Under the pieces are notes generated by a model. The model made no database searches and was not told where the DNA came from. It saw only the letters and a list, made by a program, of their open reading frames with translations. The translations under genes and the position numbers were made by a program. A stretch of 64,000 nt of DNA from Bacillota bacterium (GTDB taxonomy: Bacteria; Bacillota_A; Clostridia; Lachnospirales; Lachnospiraceae), in NCBI GenBank assembly GCA_023407175.1, contig JAEYMU010000040.1, positions 62,001 to 126,000 of the forward strand, given 5' to 3'. Shown in pieces: positions 33,939 through 42,410 of the stretch; the stretch's first letter is position 1; each line of letters starts with the position of its first letter.

Positions 33939-34166
33939 TTAAATTCCATCAACTGCCCATTTGTTAATTTTTTCCATAAAGCTTTTATCCTCTGTCACTA
34001 CTTTTATCGCATGATTGTAATCAAGGGCCATTAAGCCCAGGATTGATTTTGCATCTGCTATCTGATTATTATCGGTGTGCACTCCGACATCATAGCTTGA
34101 TTTACATGCCAAGTTCATAAAGTCCCTTAAATCATTCGCCTGTGTCAGCTTGATAAAACGATACAT
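33939..34166 (-). CDS. HPr-like protein lacking the phosphorylated histidine
   Basis: A 75-residue HPr-fold protein. The regulatory serine segment is conserved (ADAKSILGLMALD, about 38-50, corresponding to Ser46 of HPr). The active-site loop that normally reads GIHARPA is replaced by NDLRDFM, and the region is about four residues shorter. It therefore cannot act as a phosphoryl carrier in the PTS but could be a Ser-phosphorylated co-regulator of CcpA, like Bacillus Crh, which also lacks His15. The start at MYRFIKL has a GAGGTG site. It lies downstream of the sugar ABC importer on the same strand, after a 181-base gap. Confidence 0.75.
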   Translation of the reverse strand: MYRFIKLTQANDLRDFMNLACKSSYDVGVHTDNNQIADAKSILGLMALDYNHAIKVVTEDKSFMEKINKWAVDGI

Positions 34167-34347
34167 AAAACACCTCTTCATTATTTTCTATTCACCGATG
34201 CCCTACGGTTAAAGCCGCACCTTTTCCTCATTGCTGCCCTGAATTGCCGATTAGCTGTAAAGGTATGGCAATTAACCGTAAAAACACCGAAGGCTATCTC
34301 TTATGTAGCAGTTAAGTTCTGCCATTAATCGCAAACATCATGGCATA

Positions 34348-35394
34348 TTATTTCATTGCTGCAAAGGTCAGGCTGTCATCAACGAAGTCGTCTACATTGC
34401 TTTTATCAATTACACCGGTTCCGGCATCCACATATTCATCATAAGCTTCTCCCTTAAGAATCTTAAGTGTGGTGTCCACAGCGGCTTTACCAAGGGAACC
34501 TGGGTCGTTCATGGCTGTAATTGCATAAGCTCCTTCCTTGATCTTCTTTACGGCTTCCATCAATCCATCCACTCCGGTAACAACAACATCATTGATGCCA
34601 TTCTCCTGAAGCACCTGTAATGCGCCTAACGACATATCATCATTATGTCCGTAAACTGCGATAATATCAGGATTGCTTTGAATTAAGTCCTGTGTCGCAG
34701 TTACAGCCTTGGATCTTGTATAATCACAGTAGGCAGATTGGATAACCTGAAGACCGGGTGCCTCTGCGATTGCATTTTCAAATCCGTCTCTTCTTGCCAT
34801 CATTACTGTGTCACCGGCCGCACCCTGAATTTCAAGAATTTTTCCGCTTGCTTTTTCTTTACCGCCGAGAAGCTCAACCAATGCTTCTCCCACCAGACGT
34901 CCCATTTCCTCGTTATCTCTTCCTACATAAGCCGTGTTTCCGTCGGAAACATTTCTGTCTACGGTAATAACCGGAATTCCTGCTGCCTTACACGCTTCGA
35001 TACCGGGCTGTACTCCTTCGGCATTTACCGGATTCAGTATTAAAGCATCAATTCCGCTGGAAATCAGGTCCTGAATATCTGTATTTTGCTTTGAAACATC
35101 GTTTTGCGCATCGGCATAAACAAATTCAACCCCAAGTTCCTTTGCATAATCTTCCGCAACATCCTTCATGGCAACATAAAAGGGCGAATCTAAGATACAT
35201 TGTGAAAACCCAATCTTATATGTAGTATCCTCACCACTGTCTGAGGAAGCATCCGGTGCCTTTGTTGCATCACCTGTCTGTTCCGTTGAATTGTTATCGC
35301 CTGATGTCTCATCGGATTTTTGCGAACAACCGGCAAACGATAATATCACCATCATTACCATCAACAAAGCTATACCCTTTTTACATTTTTTCAT
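34348..35394 (-). CDS. Sugar ABC transporter substrate-binding lipoprotein
   Basis: A 348-residue solute-binding protein of the ribose/galactose (periplasmic-binding 4) family. The signal peptide ends in the lipobox SFAGC (residue 23 Cys), then a Ser/Thr/Asp linker, then the two-lobed domain: DVSKQNTDIQDLISSGIDAL, PVITVDRNVSDGNTAYVGRDN and VYGHNDDMSLGALQVL are the typical sugar-site strands. It is the last gene of the kinase-ATPase-permease-SBP operon and would deliver the sugar taken up for the microcompartment pathway. The start is the ATG eight bases after GGAG; a GTG two codons upstream is too close to it. Confidence 0.92.
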   Translation of the reverse strand: MKKCKKGIALLMVMMVILSFAGCSQKSDETSGDNNSTEQTGDATKAPDASSDSGEDTTYKIGFSQCILDSPFYVAMKDVAEDYAKELGVEFVYADAQNDVSKQNTDIQDLISSGIDALILNPVNAEGVQPGIEACKAAGIPVITVDRNVSDGNTAYVGRDNEEMGRLVGEALVELLGGKEKASGKILEIQGAAGDTVMMARRDGFENAIAEAPGLQVIQSAYCDYTRSKAVTATQDLIQSNPDIIAVYGHNDDMSLGALQVLQENGINDVVVTGVDGLMEAVKKIKEGAYAITAMNDPGSLGKAAVDTTLKILKGEAYDEYVDAGTGVIDKSNVDDFVDDSLTFAAMK

Positions 35395-35445
35395 AATCAC
35401 TTCTCCTTTTCTTGATTTTGCATTATTATATTATGAAGAGACTTT

Positions 35446-35467
35446 TTCAATAGTCCGGACTATTGAA
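35446..35467. repeat. 22-bp perfect palindrome between permease and binding-protein genes
   Basis: Arms TTCAATAGTCC and GGACTATTGAA with no loop (35446-35467), in the 85-base gap between the permease stop and the binding-protein start. In RNA it gives a stem with a tight loop and no U-run downstream, so it may act in message stability or as an operator. Confidence 0.6.
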
Positions 35468-35479
35468 TGAGCAGCTCAA

Positions 35480-36433
35480 TCATACCGCTTTATTTTTCTT
35501 TTCCACAAGCATTTTATTAAGCAATAATGCGGCTACTATGATCGCACCCTTTGCTATCTGCTGATAAAAGGATGCCAGTCCCACAAGATTAAAAATATTT
35601 GTAAGTATCTGCAACAGGAATACACCTCCAAAGGTTCCTATCACGGTTCCGACACCACCGGAAAGACTTGCCCCTCCGATAACAGCCGCAGCAATTGCGT
35701 TCAGCTCCATTCCGTCACCCGCTGTCGGCTGGCCGGTTGCCAGCCAGGAGGCGGTCAGAATACCGGCAAAAGCCGCCAGACAGGCTGATATTGCATAAGT
35801 AATGATGTAATTCATCCTCGTCTTTATTCCTGAGAGCATGGCTGCTTCTTTATTACCCCCAATCGCATAAAGGCTTCGTCCAAAGGATGTGTATTTCAGC
35901 ATAATAGATACAAGAATCGTTAATACAATCCATATAATTCCGCTGATCGGCACACCTGATATAAACCCGCCGCCAAGCTTTCTGAAACCACCGCTTAATC
36001 CAAAAACCGGAACTCCCTTTGTTGTCAGCAGTGCGGCACCTCTCGCCGCCTGCATCATAGCCAATGTTGTGATAAAATCCGGCAATTTGAATTTAGCGAT
36101 CAGCAAACCATTCAGTGCACCTAATCCAACACCCAAAACCAGACTGATTATAATCGCAGCCACAAAATTCATGTTATGGCTAAGCAGGATGGCGCATATC
36201 ATACCCGAAAAAGCCGCAACGGATCCCACCGAGAGATCAATACCGCCTATGATGATGACCAGTGTCATACCGATTGCCACCACTCCGGGAATGGATGCCT
36301 GCTGCAGCAGATTCAGAAAATTTTTAACCTTCAGGAAACTAGGTGATAGAATCGAAGCGATTACAATAAAAACCAGCAGCAGCACTAACAAATTATACTT
36401 TTTTAACCATTCGCCCATATTAATTTTTTTCAT
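35480..36433 (-). CDS. Sugar ABC transporter permease, RbsC-like
   Basis: A 317-residue membrane protein of the ribose-type (BPD_transp_2) permease family with eight to ten hydrophobic segments. GGIDLSVGSVAAFSGM near 62-77 and AAAVIGGASLSGGVGTVIGTFGG near 250-272 are family signatures; the latter contacts the ATPase. It overlaps the ATPase gene by 14 bases. Together with RbsA- and RbsB-like partners it makes a complete importer for a monosaccharide or polyol. Confidence 0.93.
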   Translation of the reverse strand: MKKINMGEWLKKYNLLVLLLVFIVIASILSPSFLKVKNFLNLLQQASIPGVVAIGMTLVIIIGGIDLSVGSVAAFSGMICAILLSHNMNFVAAIIISLVLGVGLGALNGLLIAKFKLPDFITTLAMMQAARGAALLTTKGVPVFGLSGGFRKLGGGFISGVPISGIIWIVLTILVSIMLKYTSFGRSLYAIGGNKEAAMLSGIKTRMNYIITYAISACLAAFAGILTASWLATGQPTAGDGMELNAIAAAVIGGASLSGGVGTVIGTFGGVFLLQILTNIFNLVGLASFYQQIAKGAIIVAALLLNKMLVEKKNKAV

Positions 36434-37940
36434 CGTGAATTCCTCCTGTCACCGATACCTGTAATATTCTATCCTGATTAAAATTGGCTTTTGAAGATGC
36501 CATTACCTGCCTGCCGTCATACATAACCGAAATGTTGTCGCAGATTCTAAGCAATTCCTCCAATTCCGAAGAAACAACAATGATACTCTTTCCCTGCTCA
36601 GACAACATTCTTATTATTTTATATATTTCTTCCTTGGCCATAACATCGATGCCCTGTGTCGGCTCATCAATCAGCAGAATATCACAATCCTGGGCAAGCC
36701 ATTTGGCAAGAACAACCTTCTGCTGGTTTCCGCCCGATAAATTTTGTGTTACCGTTTTGATAGTCGGTGTTTTTATATTCAGCTTTTTCTTATAATCATG
36801 GCAGGTTTCATCAATGGATCTGTAATGAATAAATCCTCGTCTGATAAACCTTTTTAAGGCAACCATGGACATATTTTCCCAAACTGGAAGGATCAATATC
36901 AGTCCCTGTGTTTTTCTGTTTTCCGGCACCAGGCCGATTTTATGCCTGATTGCATCCTTCGTGCTTTTAAAGCACACTTTTTTACCGTTTATCAGGATTT
37001 CTCCCCCGGTATATGGATCCACACCAAATATTGATCTGAGAATTTCAGTTCTCCCCGAGCCTACCAGGCCATAAAAGCCCAGCACCTCACCCTTATGCAA
37101 TTTAAAATTAATTCCTGATACCTTATGATTGCTCATATTCTTCATTTCCATGACCACCTGGTCGGATATGGGATTTACATCGCTCTCCTCCTTATGAAGC
37201 TGACTCAGTCTGGCGCCTGTCATATATTCCACCAGCATATCTTCATTTAATTCATTCACCAGCTTGCAAACCACAAATTTTCCATCCCTGAGTACTGTAA
37301 TTCTGTCACCGACAATAAACAATTCCTCTAAATGATGAGAGATATATATAATTGTGATGCCCGCCTTCTTTAAATCTTCAATGACCCTCAGCAAAGTTTC
37401 AAATTCGCTTTTGGATAAGGTAGAGGAGGGCTCATCCATTACAATTAATTTTGCATTACTCGCCAACGCCTTCATAATTTCTGTCAGCTGACGCTGGCCG
37501 ATATTCAATGACTTGATCTTTGCCTTGACATTAATCCTTAAATTCAACTGATCCGCAATTTCCTGCGTCTTCTTATAAACCTCGTTCCAATTGACCAGTC
37601 CCGCCTTATTTCTGGGATAATTGTTAATAAAAACATTTTCCCCCACATCCAATTCGTTAATTAATGACAGCTCCTGATAAATAACAGAAATACCCTGCTT
37701 TTTCCGTTCCAGTGTTCCATGGGGCCTTAACTCTTTTCCGTCAAAAATAATTTTGCCTCCGTCCTCAACATAAGCTCCGGACAGTATCTTCATTAATGTT
37801 GATTTACCCGCACCGTTGGCGCCGATCAGACAGTTGACTTCACCGCGTTTCACACAAAAGTCTACCTTGTCTAAGGCTCTTACCCCCGGAAACAGTTTAT
37901 CAATTGCTTTCATCTCCAAAATATTACCCTGTTCCTGCAA
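36420..37940 (-). CDS. Sugar ABC transporter ATP-binding protein, RbsA-like
   Basis: A 506-residue double ATPase. N-terminal domain: Walker A GANGAGKSTLM (about 38-48), signature LNIGQRQLTEI, Walker B LIVMDEPSSTL. C-terminal domain: a P-loop region reading GLVGSGRTEILR (GRT instead of GKT, as is usual for RbsA-type second domains), signature LSGGNQQKV, Walker B ILLIDEPTQGID. It is 30 bases after the kinase gene and overlaps the permease gene. The conserved GXXGXGRT variant indicates a normal asymmetric importer ATPase rather than damage. Confidence 0.94.
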   Translation of the reverse strand: MQEQGNILEMKAIDKLFPGVRALDKVDFCVKRGEVNCLIGANGAGKSTLMKILSGAYVEDGGKIIFDGKELRPHGTLERKKQGISVIYQELSLINELDVGENVFINNYPRNKAGLVNWNEVYKKTQEIADQLNLRINVKAKIKSLNIGQRQLTEIMKALASNAKLIVMDEPSSTLSKSEFETLLRVIEDLKKAGITIIYISHHLEELFIVGDRITVLRDGKFVVCKLVNELNEDMLVEYMTGARLSQLHKEESDVNPISDQVVMEMKNMSNHKVSGINFKLHKGEVLGFYGLVGSGRTEILRSIFGVDPYTGGEILINGKKVCFKSTKDAIRHKIGLVPENRKTQGLILILPVWENMSMVALKRFIRRGFIHYRSIDETCHDYKKKLNIKTPTIKTVTQNLSGGNQQKVVLAKWLAQDCDILLIDEPTQGIDVMAKEEIYKIIRMLSEQGKSIIVVSSELEELLRICDNISVMYDGRQVMASSKANFNQDRILQVSVTGGIHDEKN

Positions 37941-37970
37941 CTTAAATTTCCTCCTTTAACATAAGCTGTA

Positions 37971-39476
37971 TTACTGCTCATGCATCATATCTTTTAAGTT
38001 TTCATATAGCCCCAGATATCTTTTAAAATGGATTTTATATTCTTCGTGATTCTTTAAATCAGGTTCTATAATAGATTTAGGCCGAACCATACCGCACGCC
38101 GCAGCATCAACATCCTTATAGCAGCCCGAGCCTGAAGCAGCTACCACACAGCAGCCCAGAACACCCGCCTGAGAATCCCTGTTTACAATTATTTTTTTAC
38201 CCGTAACATCCGATATGATCTGCATCCATACATTATCCCTGGTAACTCCGCCACAGGCTGTAATCGAATGAATCTGATAACCCTGTGTTTCAAAATTACG
38301 GATAATATTATTTGTTCCGAAGGCTACGGATTCAATTAACGCACGGTAGACATGCTTCCATGTATGCTTAATATTCAGTCCGAATATGACTCCCTTCGCC
38401 ATGGCATCCTTATAAGGTGTCCGATTGCCCTGAAAAAAATCAAGAACCGTAATTCCATCTGCACCAATCGGCATGTCGGCTGCACTTTTCTCCAGCATGG
38501 CATAAGGATTTCCGCCTTCATTCCCGATATGAAAGTTTTCCCTGAACCAATTTACCAGTCCTGAAGCCGAAATCTGTCCGCCCTCCAGCAGCCACAGACC
38601 ATCGACAACCGCACTGTCATAGGGGCCCCAGACTCCTGATATATCCGGCTTATCCTGGGACAGGCACAAATGTACGAAGCTTGTACCCATGATAATCCCC
38701 AGCTTCCCCGGTCGAAGCACATCCAGTCCAAACATAGCCATATGCGCGTCTATCCCTCCCTGTACAACGAGCATACCCTTATTAATTCCAAAGGTCTCGG
38801 CAAGATCGGTACGGATTTTTCCAAGCACAGCTCCGATTTTGTCAACCCGGGTCACGATTTTCTCTTCATAATCTTCGAAGCCTATTTCTTCGAAAAAATC
38901 TCTTTGATAACCGCCCAGGGATCTCACATAATTCCACTTACAGGTAGTATTGCAGATAGAAGAAGACAAAATTCCGCACAGCTTAAAATTAATCCAATCC
39001 AACTGCTCCACCAGCCTATAGCAGCTATCATAAACCTCCCTACGATTATGCTTTATCCAAAGAGCCTTCGGGATCATCCACTCAAAGGAGGTCTCCTGAC
39101 CGCAGTAATTCAAAACCGGGTGCTTCGAATGGTTGATCTTTATCATTTCATTCTTTGATCTGGCATCCATCCACATCATGGCATCCATCAGAGGAGCCCC
39201 CTCTTTATCAATTGCAAAGACCGTGGAAGATGTGGAACAGACGCTGCAGGCTATGATGTGCTGTTTCTCCTCCTCAGATAAATCATTCATGCAATTCTTG
39301 AGAGTATCAAGAATTGCATCCCACCAGTCAAGGGGCTTCTGTTCTGCCCATCCAATTTCGGGATATGTAGTTTTCCAGGACTTTTGATGACTGGTTATCA
39401 TGTTTCCGTTTTCATCACAGATACCGATTCTGACCCCCTGCGTGCCTGTATCGATTCCCATAAAATAAGAATTCAT
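37971..39476 (-). CDS. FGGY-family carbohydrate kinase
   Basis: A 501-residue sugar kinase with both FGGY domains. The N-terminus (FMGIDTGTQGVRIGI) is the phosphate-1 site, WMDARS near 99-104 contributes to sugar binding, GVWGPYDSAVVDGLWLLEGGQISASG near 285-310 is typical of pentulose/ribulose-type kinases, and ITACGGVTRDNVWMQIISDV is the adenosine site. The catalytic Asp is in QGGIDAHMAM (about 240). The substrate is probably a five-carbon ketose or polyol, not firmly deducible. The start overlaps the stop of a small dehydrogenase remnant (ATGA). It is first in line with the ABC importer, driven by the promoter at 39704-39732. Confidence 0.88.
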   Translation of the reverse strand: MNSYFMGIDTGTQGVRIGICDENGNMITSHQKSWKTTYPEIGWAEQKPLDWWDAILDTLKNCMNDLSEEEKQHIIACSVCSTSSTVFAIDKEGAPLMDAMMWMDARSKNEMIKINHSKHPVLNYCGQETSFEWMIPKALWIKHNRREVYDSCYRLVEQLDWINFKLCGILSSSICNTTCKWNYVRSLGGYQRDFFEEIGFEDYEEKIVTRVDKIGAVLGKIRTDLAETFGINKGMLVVQGGIDAHMAMFGLDVLRPGKLGIIMGTSFVHLCLSQDKPDISGVWGPYDSAVVDGLWLLEGGQISASGLVNWFRENFHIGNEGGNPYAMLEKSAADMPIGADGITVLDFFQGNRTPYKDAMAKGVIFGLNIKHTWKHVYRALIESVAFGTNNIIRNFETQGYQIHSITACGGVTRDNVWMQIISDVTGKKIIVNRDSQAGVLGCCVVAASGSGCYKDVDAAACGMVRPKSIIEPDLKNHEEYKIHFKRYLGLYENLKDMMHEQ

Positions 39477-39610
39477 AAAGCATTGCCCTCCACCGGCATT
39501 GTCACTTTGGATAAATCTTCATTAATCATTACCTCATCCGCTTCAACCCCCGGCATAGCAACTTCCTCCACTCTGATATCTCCCAGGGCATAAAGTCTTA
39601 CTGCTCTCAT
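39473..39610 (-). pseudogene. N-terminal stump of a zinc alcohol dehydrogenase
   Basis: A 45-codon frame (ATG at 39610, TGA at 39475-39473) whose first 28 or so residues, MRAVRLYALGDIRVEEVAMP and onward, match the start of medium-chain zinc dehydrogenases. The intact Zn-dehydrogenase at 44685-45749 begins its core with MRAVRLFAPKDIRCVEVDVP. The match breaks off after ADEVMI, and the remaining 16 residues look unrelated. The stop overlaps the kinase start by four bases, so the stump may now serve as a translated leader for the kinase. It is probably the remains of a deleted dehydrogenase gene that once headed this operon. Confidence 0.7.
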
Positions 39611-39660
39611 AATCGGTACCTCTACCTCTCTGTATCAGATTTTCATCAATTGTTATAATG

Positions 39661-39677
39661 TTATGAACATGTTATAA
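39661..39677. promoter_or_regulatory. Operator-like dyad in the kinase operon leader
   Basis: TTATGAACATGTTATAA is symmetric except for one pair, and is flanked by two copies of TGTTATAATG (39651-39660 and 39670-39679). It lies about 20-40 bases downstream of the expected transcription start of the kinase operon, where a repressor would block elongation or initiation. Confidence 0.5.
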
Positions 39678-39703
39678 TGCACAAGGAACATTTGTATATC
39701 TTC

Positions 39704-39732
39704 ATAATACTATATATTTTTTTCGTTGTCAA
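39704..39732 (-). promoter_or_regulatory. Sigma-A promoter of the kinase/ABC importer operon
   Basis: Minus strand TTGACA (39727-39732), spacer of 17 bases, TATTAT (39704-39709). A 10-bp inverted repeat, AATAATTAAT / ATTAATTATT (39731-39765), overlaps the upstream edge of the -35 box. Confidence 0.78.
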
Positions 39733-39888
39733 TAATTAATAAAACAAACTTTTAAATTAATTATTTTTTGTATACAATTAAATGGGTAAATTCGGGGGTT
39801 TTCTGTTTTTTTAACAAGCAAAAAAAACAAAGATTGCCAGTAAATCAAGCATTTCAAGGCCATATCGTCAATACGGGGCAAAAATTCA

Positions 39889-39917
39889 TTGACATTTTCA
39901 TATTATTATGATATTTT
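39889..39917 (+). promoter_or_regulatory. Sigma-A promoter of the Fe-alcohol dehydrogenase gene
   Basis: TTGACA (39889-39894), 17-base spacer, TATTTT (39912-39917). Transcription would start near 39924. It is divergent from the kinase promoter, about 157 bases away. Confidence 0.7.
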
Positions 39918-39926
39918 AAATTTGTG

Positions 39927-39957
39927 ATTACATATGATACATTTATAATTACATATG
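39927..39957 (+). promoter_or_regulatory. Operator-like direct repeat downstream of the Fe-ADH promoter
   Basis: ATTACATATG occurs at 39927-39936 and 39948-39957, exactly 21 bases apart (two helical turns). The second copy continues into GTTCATA, which is shared with the minus-strand reading of the kinase-side dyad (ACATGTTCATAA). Confidence 0.5.
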
Positions 39958-39995
39958 TTCATATAATTAAGGATTTCGAAAGGAGTTTTCACTTT

Positions 39996-41159
39996 ATGAT
40001 CAGAAGCTACCGCGAATTATTTCAGCCCGCTCATACGTTGATCGGCATGGGCTGTATCAATGAAATTCCCCGCTATATTGATGCGTTTAACGCCAAGAAA
40101 GCGTTCATCATTTCAGATGCAGGCCTGGTTAAGATAGGAACTGTAAAGAGAATAACCGATGTGCTGGACCGTGCCGGAAAAGCCTATGAGATTTTTGACA
40201 AGGTTCTTCCAAATCCCACCACCGCCATAGTAAAGGAAGCAACCGAGGCTCTTCAAAAGGAACGCTGTGACTATATTATCGGTATCGGAGGTGGCTCCCC
40301 GCTGGATGTTGCAAAGGCCGTCGGCATTCTGGCGGTTAACGGCGGAGAGATCAGGACCTATGAAGGTATTAATAAATCGGCTAAACCGGCTCTCCCCCTG
40401 ATTGCCGTCAATACTACCGCCGGTACAGGCTCCGAGGTTACCCGGGATTATGTGATCACCGACGAGGACAAAAAAATAAAAATGCTTATGGTGGATTCCA
40501 ATTGCCTTGCAGCCCTGGCAATTGACGACCCGCAGCTTATGCTTGAAATGCCTCCTCATCTGACTGCGGCAACCGGAATGGATGCGATGACTCACGCGAT
40601 CGAGGCATATGTATGCAAATCTAATTTCCCCTATTCTAACGGACTTGCACTCGAGGCCATTGCGCTGGCAGCGAAATCCTTGAAGAAAGCTGTCCAGGAA
40701 GGCAATAATGCAGAAGCCAGAACGGATATGTGCTGGGCTGAATATATGGCCGGGCTGGCATTTTCCAATTCCGGACTGGGCCTGGTTCATGCAATGGCCC
40801 ACCAGCTTGGCGGCTTTTACAACATGCCTCACGGTGTTGCCAATGCAATTCTTCTTCCCTTCGTAATGGAATACAATTCATTGGTATGCAAAGAGCGATA
40901 TAGCGCCGTCGCAAAGGCACTCGGAATTAATACCGGCAAAATGACTGCGGATCAAGCTGCCAACGCGGCCATTCAGTTCATCCGGGATCTATCCTGTGAG
41001 CTCAATATCCCCTCTCTTCACTCCTTAGGCTTTAATCCGGCCGATGTGATTACCCTGTCGTTAAATGCTTTGAACGATACCTGCTTATCCGATAATCCAA
41101 GAAGCCCCAGTCTGGTTGATGTTCAGAACATCTATATGAATGCCTATGAAAGCAAATAA
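39996..41159 (+). CDS. Iron-containing alcohol dehydrogenase
   Basis: A 387-residue group III alcohol dehydrogenase. The cofactor loop is IGGGSPLDVAKAVG (about 94-107) and TAGTGSEVT follows near 137-145. The metal ligands lie in DDPQLMLEMPPHLTAATGMDAMTHAIEAY (Asp about 193, His about 197) and in GLVHAMAHQLGGFYNMPHG (two His). Members reduce acetaldehyde, propanal or butanal with NADH, or oxidise 1,3-propanediol. In this cluster the likely job is reduction of acetaldehyde made by DeoC, regenerating NAD. No encapsulation helix is visible. The start at 39996 has an AAAGGAG site; 24 upstream in-frame codons are not family-like. Confidence 0.92.
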   Translation: MIRSYRELFQPAHTLIGMGCINEIPRYIDAFNAKKAFIISDAGLVKIGTVKRITDVLDRAGKAYEIFDKVLPNPTTAIVKEATEALQKERCDYIIGIGGGSPLDVAKAVGILAVNGGEIRTYEGINKSAKPALPLIAVNTTAGTGSEVTRDYVITDEDKKIKMLMVDSNCLAALAIDDPQLMLEMPPHLTAATGMDAMTHAIEAYVCKSNFPYSNGLALEAIALAAKSLKKAVQEGNNAEARTDMCWAEYMAGLAFSNSGLGLVHAMAHQLGGFYNMPHGVANAILLPFVMEYNSLVCKERYSAVAKALGINTGKMTADQAANAAIQFIRDLSCELNIPSLHSLGFNPADVITLSLNALNDTCLSDNPRSPSLVDVQNIYMNAYESK

Positions 41160-41167
41160 GTGATAAC

Positions 41168-41208
41168 AAAAAAGTGACTATTGCATTCCTGTGCAATAGT
41201 CACTTTTT
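41168..41208. terminator. Bidirectional terminator
   Basis: Twelve-bp perfect stem GTGACTATTGCA / TGCAATAGTCAC with six A before and five T after, between the convergent Fe-ADH and SorC-type regulator genes. Confidence 0.9.
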
Positions 41209-41229
41209 ATGTCAGCCTCATAGAATCTT

Positions 41230-42198
41230 CTATTCATCGTCAAGGCTATCATCACCAAACCTGTTCAGTACCCATCCAGCCGTTTCTTCATTTGTAATCA
41301 GTACATTAATACATCCGCCGTTCAAAGCCCCGCAAATACAATTCACCTTGCTTTGGCCCATGGCAACACCGATCCTGTATTCCTTTTCCCTGATATTCGC
41401 CAACGGTACGGCGATTGTTCTGTCATCCAGCTGCCGGTCACATAAATTACCGTTAAAATCAATGACATGGGAGCAAATATCACCTACCGCACCTTTTTCA
41501 GATAATTGTAACATTTGTTCCTTACTCAGATATCCCGCACTGACCAAAGCGCTCTGATTTCCAAAGGAGCCCATGGTAAACATAGCTATATTTGATTTCA
41601 TGCCATAATCTATAATTCTATCAATATTATGATCCTGAAGCATAAATTTCTTCAAGGTACTGTCATCAACCACAGCCGGTAAAGGCAGTATATAGGGTGT
41701 TCCGGATAAAGCCGATGAAAAATTCTTTGCTATCTCTGTTGCATAAATATTACTTTTCAGATTACTGATACCTCCGCAAAGCTGTACGGTCACAATGTTA
41801 TCCAAATCGTTTCTTTTAAAGGCCGCGCGTGAACAATGATAAATCGTTTCACCCCAGGACAGGCCGATAATATCCCCGCTCTTCAAAATAGAATCCAAAT
41901 ATCTGGCGGCTTCCTTTCCTAACTTGGCGATCGGATTTTCATCTGTCCCCTTCGGCACTATGATTACTTTTTTCAAATTAAATTTATTTTTAAATTTTCT
42001 TTCCAGATTGGATTCAATTTTCGTAGGATCATGTACCTCAACCTTAACAATTCCCGACTCCTTCGCCTCATTCAATAGCTTTGATATGTATGGGCGCGAA
42101 AGATTAAGAGTTTTAGCCACCAGATCCTGGCTAAAATTCTGTTCATAATACAGCTTTGCCACTTTAACCAAGAGCTCTATTTTTTTGTAGTCATGCAT
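41230..42198 (-). CDS. SorC/DeoR-family (SorC type) transcriptional regulator
   Basis: A 322-residue regulator. The N-terminal helix-turn-helix (about 8-50: VAKLYYEQNFSQDLVAKTLNLSRPYISKLLNEAKE) is the SorC-type DNA-binding domain. The rest is the sugar-phosphate-binding domain related to glucosamine-6-phosphate isomerase (SGDIIGLSWGETIYH, VTVQLCGGI). Bacillus DeoR, a member of this family, senses deoxyribose-5-phosphate, which fits a cluster containing DeoC. It probably represses the divergent kinase and Fe-ADH promoters. The start at MHDYKK follows TGGAGG. It is the only regulator gene in the BMC cluster. Confidence 0.88.
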   Translation of the reverse strand: MHDYKKIELLVKVAKLYYEQNFSQDLVAKTLNLSRPYISKLLNEAKESGIVKVEVHDPTKIESNLERKFKNKFNLKKVIIVPKGTDENPIAKLGKEAARYLDSILKSGDIIGLSWGETIYHCSRAAFKRNDLDNIVTVQLCGGISNLKSNIYATEIAKNFSSALSGTPYILPLPAVVDDSTLKKFMLQDHNIDRIIDYGMKSNIAMFTMGSFGNQSALVSAGYLSKEQMLQLSEKGAVGDICSHVIDFNGNLCDRQLDDRTIAVPLANIREKEYRIGVAMGQSKVNCICGALNGGCINVLITNEETAGWVLNRFGDDSLDDE

Positions 42199-42288
42199 AT
42201 TGTTATCCTCCATTATTAAGAATGCATTACGGTATTCTATGCTGGCTATTTTTTAAACCGATACATTGAGCTTATGCTGCCAATAAAT

Positions 42289-42317
42289 AATATAGCACAT
42301 ATTTCAGGAATTATAAA
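42289..42317 (-). promoter_or_regulatory. Candidate promoter of the SorC-type regulator gene
   Basis: Minus strand TTTATA (42312-42317), 17 bases, TATATT (42289-42294), about 90 bases before the regulator start. Confidence 0.4.
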
Positions 42318-42410
42318 GTTGTTATTAAACATTTTCCTTTGATTAAAAATTATCATAAAAAGCAATCATTCCATCCTTTGCTTTGCAAAAACGCAGAGAT
42401 GAACTGCTGC

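Noticed and set aside
36420..37940. GRT instead of GKT in the second P-loop of the sugar ATPase as a defect
   Set aside because: This variant is normal in RbsA-type double ATPases.
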